This document shows positions 1 to 6,335 of a stretch of 10,076 nt of DNA, piece by piece. The DNA comes from Parachlamydiaceae bacterium (GTDB taxonomy: Bacteria > Chlamydiota > Chlamydiia > Chlamydiales > Parachlamydiaceae), in assembly GCA_013817115.1 (NCBI GenBank), contig JACDDG010000060.1, positions 1 to 10,076 on the forward strand, given 5' to 3'. Under the pieces are notes generated by a model, which saw only the letters and a program-made list of their open reading frames with translations, ran no database searches and was not told the DNA's origin. Made by a program: the position numbers and the translations under genes. The stretch's first letter is position 1. The number at the start of each line of letters is the position of its first letter.

Positions 1-42
1 ATCAAAAACAGCCCCATATTATAATATTGGGTCGTTTTTGAT
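1..42. repeat. Near-perfect 42-bp palindrome at window edge
   Basis: The nine bases at 1-9 (ATCAAAAAC) are the exact complement of 34-42. Inner pairing continues through CCC (12-14) with GGG (29-31) into the self-complementary core ATATTATAATAT at 16-27. Only 10/33 and 15/28 mismatch, and 11/32 is a G-T pair. It may continue beyond the window. No U-tract follows a GC stem, so it is not a typical terminator. It sits next to the dispersed repeat whose arm is at 82-105, and I infer that it belongs to the same element. Confidence 0.7.
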
Positions 43-81
43 CGCTTAATCCCGGGGCTTTCTCAAAGCCAAAAATCCAAC

Positions 82-105
82 ATTTGGACGCACTTCGGTA
101 TAAAC
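82..105 (-). repeat. Inverted copy of a 24-bp repeat arm
   Basis: The reverse complement of 82-105 is identical to 728-751 over 24 bases, including the core TACCGAAGTGCGTCC. Here only one arm is present; the opposite arm that completes the palindrome at 731-770 is missing. Together the two copies bracket about 670 bp like terminal inverted repeats. I see no obvious target-site duplication outside them (left flank AATCCAAC, right flank TTGAACGC), so a mobile-element reading is only inference. Confidence 0.75.
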
Positions 106-412
106 CTTGTTTAGAATATTCTATCCAAAGTTCTAGACTATGACCAGAAGAAAAATTGGGTTGTTTCAAGATAATGGGGAGGAAGCCTTCTCTCTCTCTC
201 ATGCATCTTAATAAACTTTCCCACAATTAGTTTGGATAAAATAATCGATTACCGTAATCGTTTACGTGTCCTAAAAATTATAAATGAAATTATATTCATA
301 AAAAGACACCAAAATATCAAGCCTCTAACACCTGCTCTTGGGTCCAGGTGAAAAATTAGCATCAAAAATCATCAAGGAAGGATAAAATATAAATAAAATT
401 ATATATACATGC

Positions 413-440
413 TTGACATTGAATTCTATTTAAGTATAAA
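413..440 (+). promoter_or_regulatory. Sigma-70-type promoter for the small gene at 481
   Basis: A perfect -35 hexamer TTGACA (413-418) is followed after 16 bases by TATAAA (435-440), five of six matches to the consensus -10. Transcription would start near 447, giving a leader of roughly 34 bases before the ATG at 481. This is the best-matching promoter I found in the window. Its position supports the reading that the frameshifted ORF downstream is, or recently was, a real gene. Confidence 0.65.
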
Positions 441-480
441 ACTTTCTGATCTTTTATTTAAACACATTAATGAGATATAA

Positions 481-718
481 ATGAACATTAATGGCATAAA
501 TCAACAACCATTCAATAGAGTCGATGCTTACCTCGAAATCGCTCGAATTGTTGCACAGGATAACAATCATAACCTCAACCAGGCCATAGCACTCGCACAA
601 AGAATTGCTTGCCGGAGTTGCACAAGCTATTGCTCAAGAGCTCCATCTCGACCCTGAACGAGAACTCGCGCTAAGATATCTGGCCCAACAAATTCCCATA
701 CCAGCCCCACAAGAATAA
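481..718 (+). pseudogene. Small hypothetical gene broken by one frameshift
   Basis: From ATG 481 the frame stays open to a stop at 655-657 (58 codons). If one T of the TT at 609-610 is skipped, it instead runs to TAA at 716-718 and gives a 78-residue protein. The joined product is rich in Ala, Gln and Leu and looks helical: ...LNQAIALAQRIA continues naturally into AGVAQAIAQELHLDPE and ends IPIPAPQE. The unshifted frame turns into Cys/Ser/Arg-rich sequence that looks non-coding. A strong promoter lies at 413-440; I see no strong Shine-Dalgarno site. I do not recognise the family. It could be a recent pseudogene, a base-calling error, or, less likely, a programmed +1 shift. Confidence 0.5.
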
Positions 719-1091
719 TTGGCCATCGTTTATACCGAAGTGCGTCCAAATTTGAACGCACTTCGGTATATGAGTAAAATTCCTATTATCTTACGGCAGC
801 AGCCTGAAGATCGATTAAGATGGGCATATTATATAGATTCATATGGCACCATCTCACACAACAATTTAGATATATTTTATCTTTATTATCCTCATTCCTT
901 TTTCTACCATTTTTTTCTTCAACTTAAAAAACTAGATAAAGTATTTATTTCAAAAAATCCGAGAAACACAAAAAGCAGAATGGCCTTAGAAGTATGTCTA
1001 ATTTGCTTTATTTTTATATTCATCTATGATAGCATTTCTTTGTAATTCCTATTCATAACAAATCAAATTTAAATCGAGAGACAAGCTCATC
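719..1091. other. Intergenic: palindrome plus doubtful ORF
   Basis: After the broken small gene comes the palindrome at 731-770 and then AT-rich sequence up to the SprT-like gene. A plus-strand frame is open to 1045; its first ATG is at 770 (91 codons) and overlaps the palindrome by one base. It has no Shine-Dalgarno site, is dominated by Phe, Tyr and Ile, and resembles no family I know. I regard it as probably non-coding or a remnant. No clear promoter for the gene at 1092 is visible. Confidence 0.4.
731..770. repeat. 40-bp nearly perfect palindrome
   Basis: Arms TATACCGAAGTGCGT (731-745) and ACGCACTTCGGTATA (756-770) are exact complements. The centre CAAATTTG (747-754) is itself self-complementary, leaving only the 746/755 pair (C/A) unmatched. 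It begins 12 bases after the stop of the broken gene. No T-run follows on the plus strand (TGAGTAAAAT), so it does not look like a standard terminator, although as RNA it would fold strongly. One arm plus three more outer bases recurs inverted at 82-105, which marks this as part of a dispersed repeat. Confidence 0.85.
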
Positions 1092-1772
1092 ATGCTCACT
1101 TGCGAATTGGAAAATCACCTCCAGACACACTGTAAACAGAATATCCGACTAACGATCAATGATAACAGATCGACCATGCTGAGCGTGCGTTGGGAAGAAA
1201 GTTGCACCAAAATTTCTTTACATCGCATTTTTCTTTTAGCTCCAAAAAATGTTATTTTAGCTCTTGCTGATTCCATTCTTGAAAAGCAAACGACAGTCGC
1301 CTCTACAGTTAAAGCTTTTATTCAAGAAAGCCTTGAAGGTATCGATTACTCAAGTAAAATCGACCCATTGGATTTATCCCATCAGGGTGAAATCCATAAC
1401 TTAAAAATTTTCTACGACGAACTTAATGGTGAATATTTTAACAATGTATTAAATCTTCAAATCAGTTGGTTCGGCGATTCAAATAACCGTAACAAAAGCA
1501 AAGTTTCCTTTGGTCTTTATCATGATGCGCTTAGACTTATTAAAATTAATCGCATAATGGATACTCCGACATTTCCCAGTTATGTTGTTCGCTTTATCAT
1601 TTATCATGAAATGCTTCACTTCATCTGCCCGCCATTCGTTGATGAAAAAGGAATTCATCGCATTCACCATCGAGAATTCAAAGCTCGCGAAAAAGAATTT
1701 AAAGAGTTCTCTCTTGCCAAAAAATGGATTCAACAACATCGTCATAATCTTTTTATTCCGCAAGTGGCTTAA
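1092..1772 (+). CDS. SprT-like zinc metalloprotease domain protein
   Basis: The 226-residue product ends in a SprT-like zincin domain. Around residues 104-127 is the typical helix LKIFYDELNGEYFNN followed by a strand ending ISWF. The zinc site is HEMLH at 172-176 (His172, catalytic Glu173, His176), with third-ligand candidates His192/His193 in HRIHHREF, then the usual ...FKEFSLAKKWIQQH end. The first ~100 residues are an extra N-terminal part with no recognisable motif. The C-terminal Cys-rich zinc ribbon found in many SprT/SPRTN relatives is absent. By family, a DNA-protein crosslink or general cytosolic protease role is possible, but the substrate cannot be read from sequence. ATG 1092 is the first start in frame, with only a poor ribosome site. 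It stands alone, 101 bp before the amidotransferase gene. Confidence 0.85.
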   Translation: MLTCELENHLQTHCKQNIRLTINDNRSTMLSVRWEESCTKISLHRIFLLAPKNVILALADSILEKQTTVASTVKAFIQESLEGIDYSSKIDPLDLSHQGEIHNLKIFYDELNGEYFNNVLNLQISWFGDSNNRNKSKVSFGLYHDALRLIKINRIMDTPTFPSYVVRFIIYHEMLHFICPPFVDEKGIHRIHHREFKAREKEFKEFSLAKKWIQQHRHNLFIPQVA

Positions 1773-1863
1773 ATATTGCATAACTAATAAAATGCAGTTT
1801 GTAAAAACTTAATAATATTTTTTTATATCTTGAAATTATGATTTATGTGATAAGTAAATAAAT
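1773..1863 (+). promoter_or_regulatory. Spacer likely holding the amidotransferase promoter
   Basis: This AT-rich spacer has a T-run (seven T around 1819-1825) after the SprT-like gene, but no stable stem before it, so termination here is uncertain. A TTGAAA followed by TGATAA-like sequence near 1831-1854 is a possible weak promoter for the downstream gene. Neither signal is strong. Confidence 0.25.
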
Positions 1864-1869
1864 GGAGGG
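1864..1869 (+). promoter_or_regulatory. Shine-Dalgarno site that sets the start at 1874
   Basis: GGAGGG lies 4-5 bases before ATG 1874, ideal spacing. An earlier in-frame ATG at 1862 overlaps this site and has no ribosome site of its own, so the 242-residue reading is four residues too long. Confidence 0.8.
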
Positions 1870-1873
1870 AAAC

Positions 1874-2590
1874 ATGGATAGCAAGAAAATTTTTGGTGTT
1901 TCAACAAATACAAATATTCCAAGTTGTTTTGAAAATACTAAAAGTATTGGTGTTTCAAGTTACTACGTAACTTCGATTGAATTAGCTGGAGGAATTCCCC
2001 TACTATTGCCGCCGGTTAAAGATAACTCCGATATTGAAAAACAGCTGGGATTAATTGATGTGCTCATTATGTCCGGGGGAAATGATGTTGACCCTGTGCT
2101 ATACGGTGAAAAACACTCAGAACTTCTTGAGGAGACTTGCCCTAACCGTGACCGCTACGAATTAGAGCTTCTGAAGATGGCCCACAAGAAAGGAATTCCG
2201 ATTTTTGGCATTTGCCGAGGACTTCAACTTATCAATGTTGCTTTTGGTGGTTCACTTTACCAGGACATTTCTCAATTCCCAGAGGAGACAATTGACCACA
2301 ACCAACAAGGAGTTGGTGACACCCCTTTCCATCCAGTTAAAATTGAAGACGGAACTCTTTTAGCGCAAATAGTTGGAAAAAATTCCTTGGCAACTAATAG
2401 CTTTCACCATCAAGCGATTAAGAAACTTTCGCCTGATTTTAAAGTGAATGCACGGACAGAAGATGGCTTAATCGAAGGAATAGAATCCAAAGAGGGTTCA
2501 CCTGTTTTGGCTGTTCAATGGCATCCTGAGATCATGGCAGGAACAGATTTTTTCAATCTCAAATTATTTCAATTCTTCGTAAATCTTTAA
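1874..2590 (+). CDS. Peptidase C26 family class I glutamine amidotransferase
   Basis: The 238-residue protein covers a complete class I glutamine amidotransferase-like domain of the C26 type (gamma-glutamyl-GABA hydrolase/PuuD-like). Visible landmarks are SGGNDVDP at 67-74 (oxyanion-hole loop and family signature), the nucleophile elbow FGICRGLQ with Cys114, NSFHHQ at 175-180, and the catalytic pair in QWHPE (His217, Glu219). The family hydrolyses gamma-glutamyl amide bonds, for example gamma-glutamyl-GABA in putrescine breakdown or related gamma-glutamyl compounds. No other putrescine-pathway gene is nearby, so the true substrate is open and I give no gene symbol. It is probably cytosolic, with no signal peptide. 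Its last codons lie inside a long perfect hairpin (2556-2616). It converges with the broken minus-strand gene that ends at 2649. Confidence 0.9.
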   Translation: MDSKKIFGVSTNTNIPSCFENTKSIGVSSYYVTSIELAGGIPLLLPPVKDNSDIEKQLGLIDVLIMSGGNDVDPVLYGEKHSELLEETCPNRDRYELELLKMAHKKGIPIFGICRGLQLINVAFGGSLYQDISQFPEETIDHNQQGVGDTPFHPVKIEDGTLLAQIVGKNSLATNSFHHQAIKKLSPDFKVNARTEDGLIEGIESKEGSPVLAVQWHPEIMAGTDFFNLKLFQFFVNL

Positions 2591-2616
2591 TAAGAAGTAT
2601 TGAAATAATTTGAGAT
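2556..2616. terminator. Long hairpin covering the amidotransferase stop codon
   Basis: The 18 bases at 2556-2573 are the exact complement of 2599-2616. After one T/T mismatch, CTTC (2575-2578) pairs with GAAG (2594-2597), leaving a 15-base loop at 2579-2593 that contains the TAA at 2588-2590. No U-tract follows on either strand, so it is not a textbook Rho-independent terminator. Its place between convergent genes suggests a two-way transcript end or 3'-end stabiliser. A local inverted duplication of the gene's end would also explain it. Confidence 0.6.
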
Positions 2617-2648
2617 CAGACAGGTTTATTACAATTGTTACCAGAAAT

Positions 2649-3437
2649 TTAAATGCTTTCTTGGTCTTCTTCGCTAACGTTACCGACATCTTCTTCAATA
2701 GACAGAGACTTAGGAATGATTACATGCTCATGCTCATGCTCAACTTCGCAATTTGCTTTCTCACCCATAGCCATTTTAACAATTGGAAGTTCCAAATCTT
2801 CTTTGCCAAGTCTTTCAAAAACAATTTATTAAATAGACTCTATCTTCAGTAACAGATTCATAATTTTTTTCAATAAATTCAATGATTTGTTTAATGTCAT
2901 TACTACTACCTGCAATTTCAATAACTTCTTTTAATGTTGAAGCCTTTCTGTCGAAAGGCTCAATACCCTTATAATAAAGATGTTGAGTGGAAGGTAAAAG
3001 ATATTTAACCAAAAACCCAGTGCCGGTGGCTGCTAGCGTAAGAGCAGATGGGCCTACAACATTTCTAAATAGTCTGTTGCCTTCATTTTCAGGATAAACA
3101 TGAGTGACTAGTTTATCACTTACTAAATATGTTCCTGATAATATTAGGCCTTTAATTGATGTGCTAAAGATAGTTGTTAGAATTTCTTTCGTTGCAAGAG
3201 CAGTCACTAGCATACGAACTTCTTTTTCTTTGCCTTTAATCTTATTAGATGTGTAATCCTTAACACGATTTAATGTAAAAGAATAGACCTCCTACAATTG
3301 CAGATGTTCCAGCTATCCGCACACCCTACTACAATTTTTCCTGTAGAAGAGATTGCCGATGCGCTAAAGGCAAAAGCGCTAGAGAAATAGTTCGATGAAA
3401 CATTTAACGTAGGATCACTGTTCTTGCTCTTTCTCCT
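2649..3437 (-). pseudogene. Frameshift-ridden 3' part of a membrane protein gene
   Basis: Read right to left, coding-like sequence hops frames. SDPTLNVSS...GKIVV (to about 3327) is followed after one extra G in GGG (3324-3326) by GVRIAGTSAIVGGLFFYI. After one extra A in AAA (3269-3271) comes a long frame (NRVKDYTSNK onward) that contains a 132-codon ORF starting at ATG 3213 and stopping at 2815. After one extra T in the five-base run 2817-2821 comes FERLGKEDLELPIVK, then a Glu/His-alternating stretch (EHEHEHEH) and an acidic tail ending at TAA 2649. The joined protein has several hydrophobic segments, suggesting a membrane location. The first fragment has no ATG, GTG or TTG start, so it probably continued from the 158-codon ORF upstream through a fourth shift within 3418-3437. 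The family is not recognised. Confidence 0.7.
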
Positions 3438-3891
3438 TTATTTCAATAGGACTTTTATCATGTAGTTCAGCATCTTGATCTTGTATGATAAGTTCAGCAT
3501 TTTTTTCTAAATTCTGATCCTTAAATTCAATTAGAAGTTCAGATTTTGGCGCAGACTGTTTCATTCCTTCCCGATAAATTTGACGACCACGCTCAATTCC
3601 ATCTCGCGTAAGAGATTGAAAAATTTCCTCATCCACGGCAATAATTACTTTATCAGAAAGATCACGTAAATTTTTAGGGATTTGCAAAAGATGCTCAGCA
3701 TCTTTAGAAAAAACATAAATCACTCTTGCAGTTCCTATTGAACAAGCATCTGCAAAATGTAAAACTTGAAAATTTGTTGGACGCCTTTCTGCCCAATAAT
3801 TTGAATAACTTTTTATTTTCTGAACTATAGATGTTAGCTGTTCAGTAGAAATAGGATCGACAGCTTGTGGAATTGATGAAATAATTTTCAT
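3415..3891 (-). CDS. Hypothetical protein, 158 aa, likely 5' part of broken gene
   Basis: I do not recognise this protein. It starts at ATG 3891 (MKIISSIPQAVDP), has mixed helix and strand character through residue ~110 (for example ARVIYVFSKDAEHLLQIP and KVIIAVDEEIFQSL), and ends in a very charged tail rich in Glu, Gln, Lys and Asp. There is no signal peptide or membrane span. The stop at 3415 may not be the original end: a skipped base within 3418-3437 would run it into the hydrophobic fragments at 2649-3414, giving one protein of about 412 residues. It may still be expressed as a soluble truncated product. No clear Shine-Dalgarno site precedes the ATG. Confidence 0.65.
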   Translation of the reverse strand: MKIISSIPQAVDPISTEQLTSIVQKIKSYSNYWAERRPTNFQVLHFADACSIGTARVIYVFSKDAEHLLQIPKNLRDLSDKVIIAVDEEIFQSLTRDGIERGRQIYREGMKQSAPKSELLIEFKDQNLEKNAELIIQDQDAELHDKSPIEIKEKEQEQ

Positions 3892-4164
3892 CGAATTTTC
3901 AGCTAAATAACGAAATCGAATCTATAAAGCTTTTCAGTTAACTTATTATAACTTGTTAAATTTAAAGCAATACTAAAAATAAGATTATTCATTGAGTGCA
4001 ACGCTTAATTATTTTTGAAAAAATAGTTTAATCGAGAAAATAACATTACAAAATTTAAAAAAAACAATCAAAAATTGTTTGCAAGTGTTTCGAGGATAAG
4101 AGTTCAATTAAATTTAAGTGCGAAAAATGCCACACACATTTTTTGTTTAGAATTTGGAATGCAA
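3892..4164. other. AT-rich intergenic region
   Basis: This spacer separates two minus-strand units: the metG cluster ending to its right and the 158-codon ORF starting to its left. It is very AT-rich, with many A and T runs. I see no gene. The only candidate signal is the TATAAT on the minus strand at 3945-3950. Confidence 0.6.
3945..3950 (-). promoter_or_regulatory. Possible -10 box for the 158-codon ORF
   Basis: On the minus strand a perfect TATAAT lies about 54 bases before ATG 3891. No good -35 sits at 16-18 bases; TTGCTT occurs at only about 14 bases. In sequence this AT-rich, a lone hexamer is weak evidence. Confidence 0.3.
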
Positions 4165-4192
4165 TGAAAAAGAGGTTCCCCTGCCGGGGAAC
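4165..4192 (-). terminator. Rho-independent terminator of the metG cluster
   Basis: Read on the minus strand, GTTCCCC-GGCA-GGGGAAC forms a seven-pair GC-rich stem with a four-base loop (4192-4175), followed by CTCTTTTTCA. It lies about 98 bases after the metG stop and is the clearest terminator in the window. Its plus-strand form CCCC-TGCC-GGGG resembles the hairpins at 9963-9980 and 10042-10057. Confidence 0.85.
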
Positions 4193-4210
4193 AATAGCTG
4201 TAAACTATAC

Positions 4211-4237
4211 CCATAGCTGCGCTATCGCTTGCTATGG
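4211..4237. repeat. Hairpin with CGCTATCGCT loop
   Basis: CCATAGC (4211-4217) pairs exactly with GCTATGG (4231-4237) around the loop TGCGCTATCGCTT. The loop core CGCTATCGCT occurs again in the hairpin loop at 10001-10030, about 5.8 kb away. It lies in the metG 3' untranslated region just before the terminator, and I infer a dispersed repeat unit. Confidence 0.65.
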
Positions 4238-4289
4238 CCTACAAAATGATTTTCAGGTTATGTTTTTTGCTGCAAAACTTTTCTATTAC

Positions 4290-6335
4290 TTAGCTAACAA
4301 CGCTACCGGATGGCAACGCCTGAACACTCACTAGCTCCAGCGCTTTATCAAGACTGCCTGCTAACAACATGCCATTACTTTCGATTCCCATAAGCTTAGC
4401 GGGCTTTAAGTTGGCGATGACAACTACTTTCTTGCCGACAATCTCTTCGGGCTTATAGAACAAACTAATCCCCGAAAGAATCTGTCTTTTTTCGAATCCT
4501 AAATCAACTTGCAAAATAAGAAGCTTTTTACTTTTTGGAACCGCAGCAGCCTCAAGAATTGTGCCGACGCGCAAATCTAGTTTTTCAACAACATCGATCT
4601 CTATTTCCGGTTTTAGAGGGGCATAAACAATCGGCTCTTCAGATCTCTGTTCTGCCGCTAAGGCGTGCAACTTTTCAATTTCACATGCAATTTCTGCATC
4701 TTCTACACGACGAAAAAGTATTTCTGATTCGCCTAATTTTTGGTCTTGTGGTAGTGATCCTGTCATTGCAACCTCCCATGAAATTTTAGTTATATCTGAT
4801 TCAAAACCTAGCATCTTCCAGATTTTTGCCGCACTTGTAGGTATAATAGGAAAAGAAACAAGCGCCATTGCCTTGATACATTCAAAACAGCAATAGAGCG
4901 TTGTCGCTAGCCGCTCTTGACTTTCCGGATCGCTTAGCTTGGCATCCTTCCAAGGTTGGCGTCCATCGAAATAGACATTTCCGTGCTGTGCCAACTCCAT
5001 AATCATCTGAGAAGCTCTACGTAGCTTAAATTGCCTATAAGAATCCCCTATTTCCGTTACTATGCGATTAACTTCATCCAAAAAGTGCTGATCACTTTCT
5101 TTAAGCTGAGGAGATGGAATCAACCCTTTACACTGCTTATGAGCAAATACCATTACCCTGTTAACTAGATTACCATATTTTCCTAAAAGCTCGCTGTTGC
5201 AGCGCAACTGAAAATCTTTCCAAGTGAATTCGGAATCAGAGGTTTCCGGAGCATTAGCAGCAATGGCATAACGAATCTGATCAGCGGTATAACGCGTAAA
5301 GAAATCATTCAGCTCAATGTACCACCCTTCTGACTTGCTAAATTGACGCCCTTCCAGCTTATAAAATTCATTAGCCGGTAACTCGTCTACAAGCTTATAG
5401 GGCTGATTTTGCCCCATGATCATGGCCGGAAAAATAGCGGCATGGAAAGGAATGTTATCTTTGCCTATGAAATGAACTAACTTTGTCTCCGGATCACACC
5501 AGTAATCTTTCCAGCGTTCCTTTTCACCCAGATTCTGAGCCCATTCTTTAGTTGCTGAAATATACCCGATGGGGGCATCAAACCAAACATAAAGTACTTT
5601 TTCCTCAGTATCTGGCAAAGGAATAGGAACTCCCCATGTTGAATCGCGCGTAATTGAGCGAGAGTGCAAATCCGCGATATATCCTTTAATGAAATTAGCT
5701 ACGTTAGGTTTCCAGCTTTTTGTTTCCAGCCACTCGCTTAATTTCTCTTTAAACATTTCAAGTTTTAAAAACCAATGCTGGGTAGGCTGTAAGACAAGTG
5801 GTGCATTCGTCAATTTGGAACGAGGTTCCTTCAAATCTGTGGCTTCATAACTAGCTCCACAACTGGTGCATTCGTCCCCTCTTGCATTTTGAAATCCACA
5901 TTTCGGACAGGTTCCAACAACATAACGGTCTGCTAGAAAGCGATTGTCGGCGACAGAATAAAGCTGGTCTGTCACTTTTTCTTCAATAAAGCCATTATTT
6001 AAAAGATCAGTGAAAAATCCTTGAGTCGTCTCGGCGTGTCCAGGCCATGTTGTTCTAGAGTAGTGGTCGAAGGAAAAATTCAACTGAGAAAAAAAATCTT
6101 TAATCACTCCGTGAAACATATCTACTTGTTCCTGGGGCGTTCTCCCGGCAAGATCAGCGCTCATAGTTATTGCGATTCCATATTCATCCGAACCGCAGAT
6201 GTAGAGTACATCGCTGTCCTTTTGCATGCGCATAAATCTTGCATAGCAATCCCCAGGCAAATAAGCACCGGCAATATGGCCAAAGTGTAGCGGGCCGTTC
6301 GCATACGGAAGTGCAGAGGTAATTAGTGTTTTCAT
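4290..6335 (-). CDS. metG: Methionyl-tRNA synthetase (class Ia)
   Basis: Charges tRNA-Met with methionine using ATP in the cytosol, serving both initiation and elongation. The 681-residue protein shows the HIGH-type signature HFGH at 17-20 after PYANGPL, a zinc knuckle with Cys143/Cys146 and Cys156/Cys159, the KMSKS-type loop as QFSKS at 331-335, and the anticodon-binding helical region around 350-540. A C-terminal tRNA-binding OB-fold domain (about 580-681, from DVVEKLDLRVGTILEA) is present, as in the dimeric long form known from E. coli (about 677 residues). The start at 6335 has a GAGG site at 6343-6346, seven bases upstream, and overlaps the previous gene's stop as ATGA. It is the last gene of the cluster and is followed by the terminator at 4165-4192. 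Confidence 0.98.
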   Translation of the reverse strand: MKTLITSALPYANGPLHFGHIAGAYLPGDCYARFMRMQKDSDVLYICGSDEYGIAITMSADLAGRTPQEQVDMFHGVIKDFFSQLNFSFDHYSRTTWPGHAETTQGFFTDLLNNGFIEEKVTDQLYSVADNRFLADRYVVGTCPKCGFQNARGDECTSCGASYEATDLKEPRSKLTNAPLVLQPTQHWFLKLEMFKEKLSEWLETKSWKPNVANFIKGYIADLHSRSITRDSTWGVPIPLPDTEEKVLYVWFDAPIGYISATKEWAQNLGEKERWKDYWCDPETKLVHFIGKDNIPFHAAIFPAMIMGQNQPYKLVDELPANEFYKLEGRQFSKSEGWYIELNDFFTRYTADQIRYAIAANAPETSDSEFTWKDFQLRCNSELLGKYGNLVNRVMVFAHKQCKGLIPSPQLKESDQHFLDEVNRIVTEIGDSYRQFKLRRASQMIMELAQHGNVYFDGRQPWKDAKLSDPESQERLATTLYCCFECIKAMALVSFPIIPTSAAKIWKMLGFESDITKISWEVAMTGSLPQDQKLGESEILFRRVEDAEIACEIEKLHALAAEQRSEEPIVYAPLKPEIEIDVVEKLDLRVGTILEAAAVPKSKKLLILQVDLGFEKRQILSGISLFYKPEEIVGKKVVVIANLKPAKLMGIESNGMLLAGSLDKALELVSVQALPSGSVVS

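Larger units (their letters stand above)
1..480. other. Gene-free stretch with repeats and a promoter
   Basis: I see no convincing gene here. A 74-codon minus-strand reading frame spans 2-226, but it runs through the edge palindrome and the repeat arm at 82-105 and shows no recognisable domain, so I treat it as repeat sequence that happens to stay open. Smaller symmetric sites are CGATTAC-C-GTAATCG at 246-260, which is operator-sized, and a CACCTG/CAGGTG hairpin at 329-350. The stretch ends with the promoter at 413-440. Base composition is strongly AT-rich from about 230 onward. Confidence 0.5.

Noticed and set aside
2..226. Minus-strand 74-codon ORF at the left edge
   Set aside because: It runs through the 1-42 palindrome and the repeat arm at 82-105, has no recognisable domain and no clear ribosome site; it is better explained as repeat sequence.
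604..615. Programmed +1 frameshift in the small gene
   Set aside because: The site lacks a stop codon in the shift position, an upstream Shine-Dalgarno-like spacer or a known slippery pattern; mutation or base-calling error is simpler.
719..1045. Plus-strand ORF after the small gene
   Set aside because: The first codons lie in the 40-bp palindrome, there is no ribosome site, and the composition (Phe, Tyr, Ile) is that of translated AT-rich spacer.
1479..1812. ORFs overlapping the SprT-like gene on both strands
   Set aside because: They overlap the zinc-site coding region of a clear protein family and show no family signature of their own.
4143..4334. 63-codon plus-strand ORF after metG
   Set aside because: It is made of the metG terminator, the CGCTATCGCT hairpin and the antisense of the metG end.
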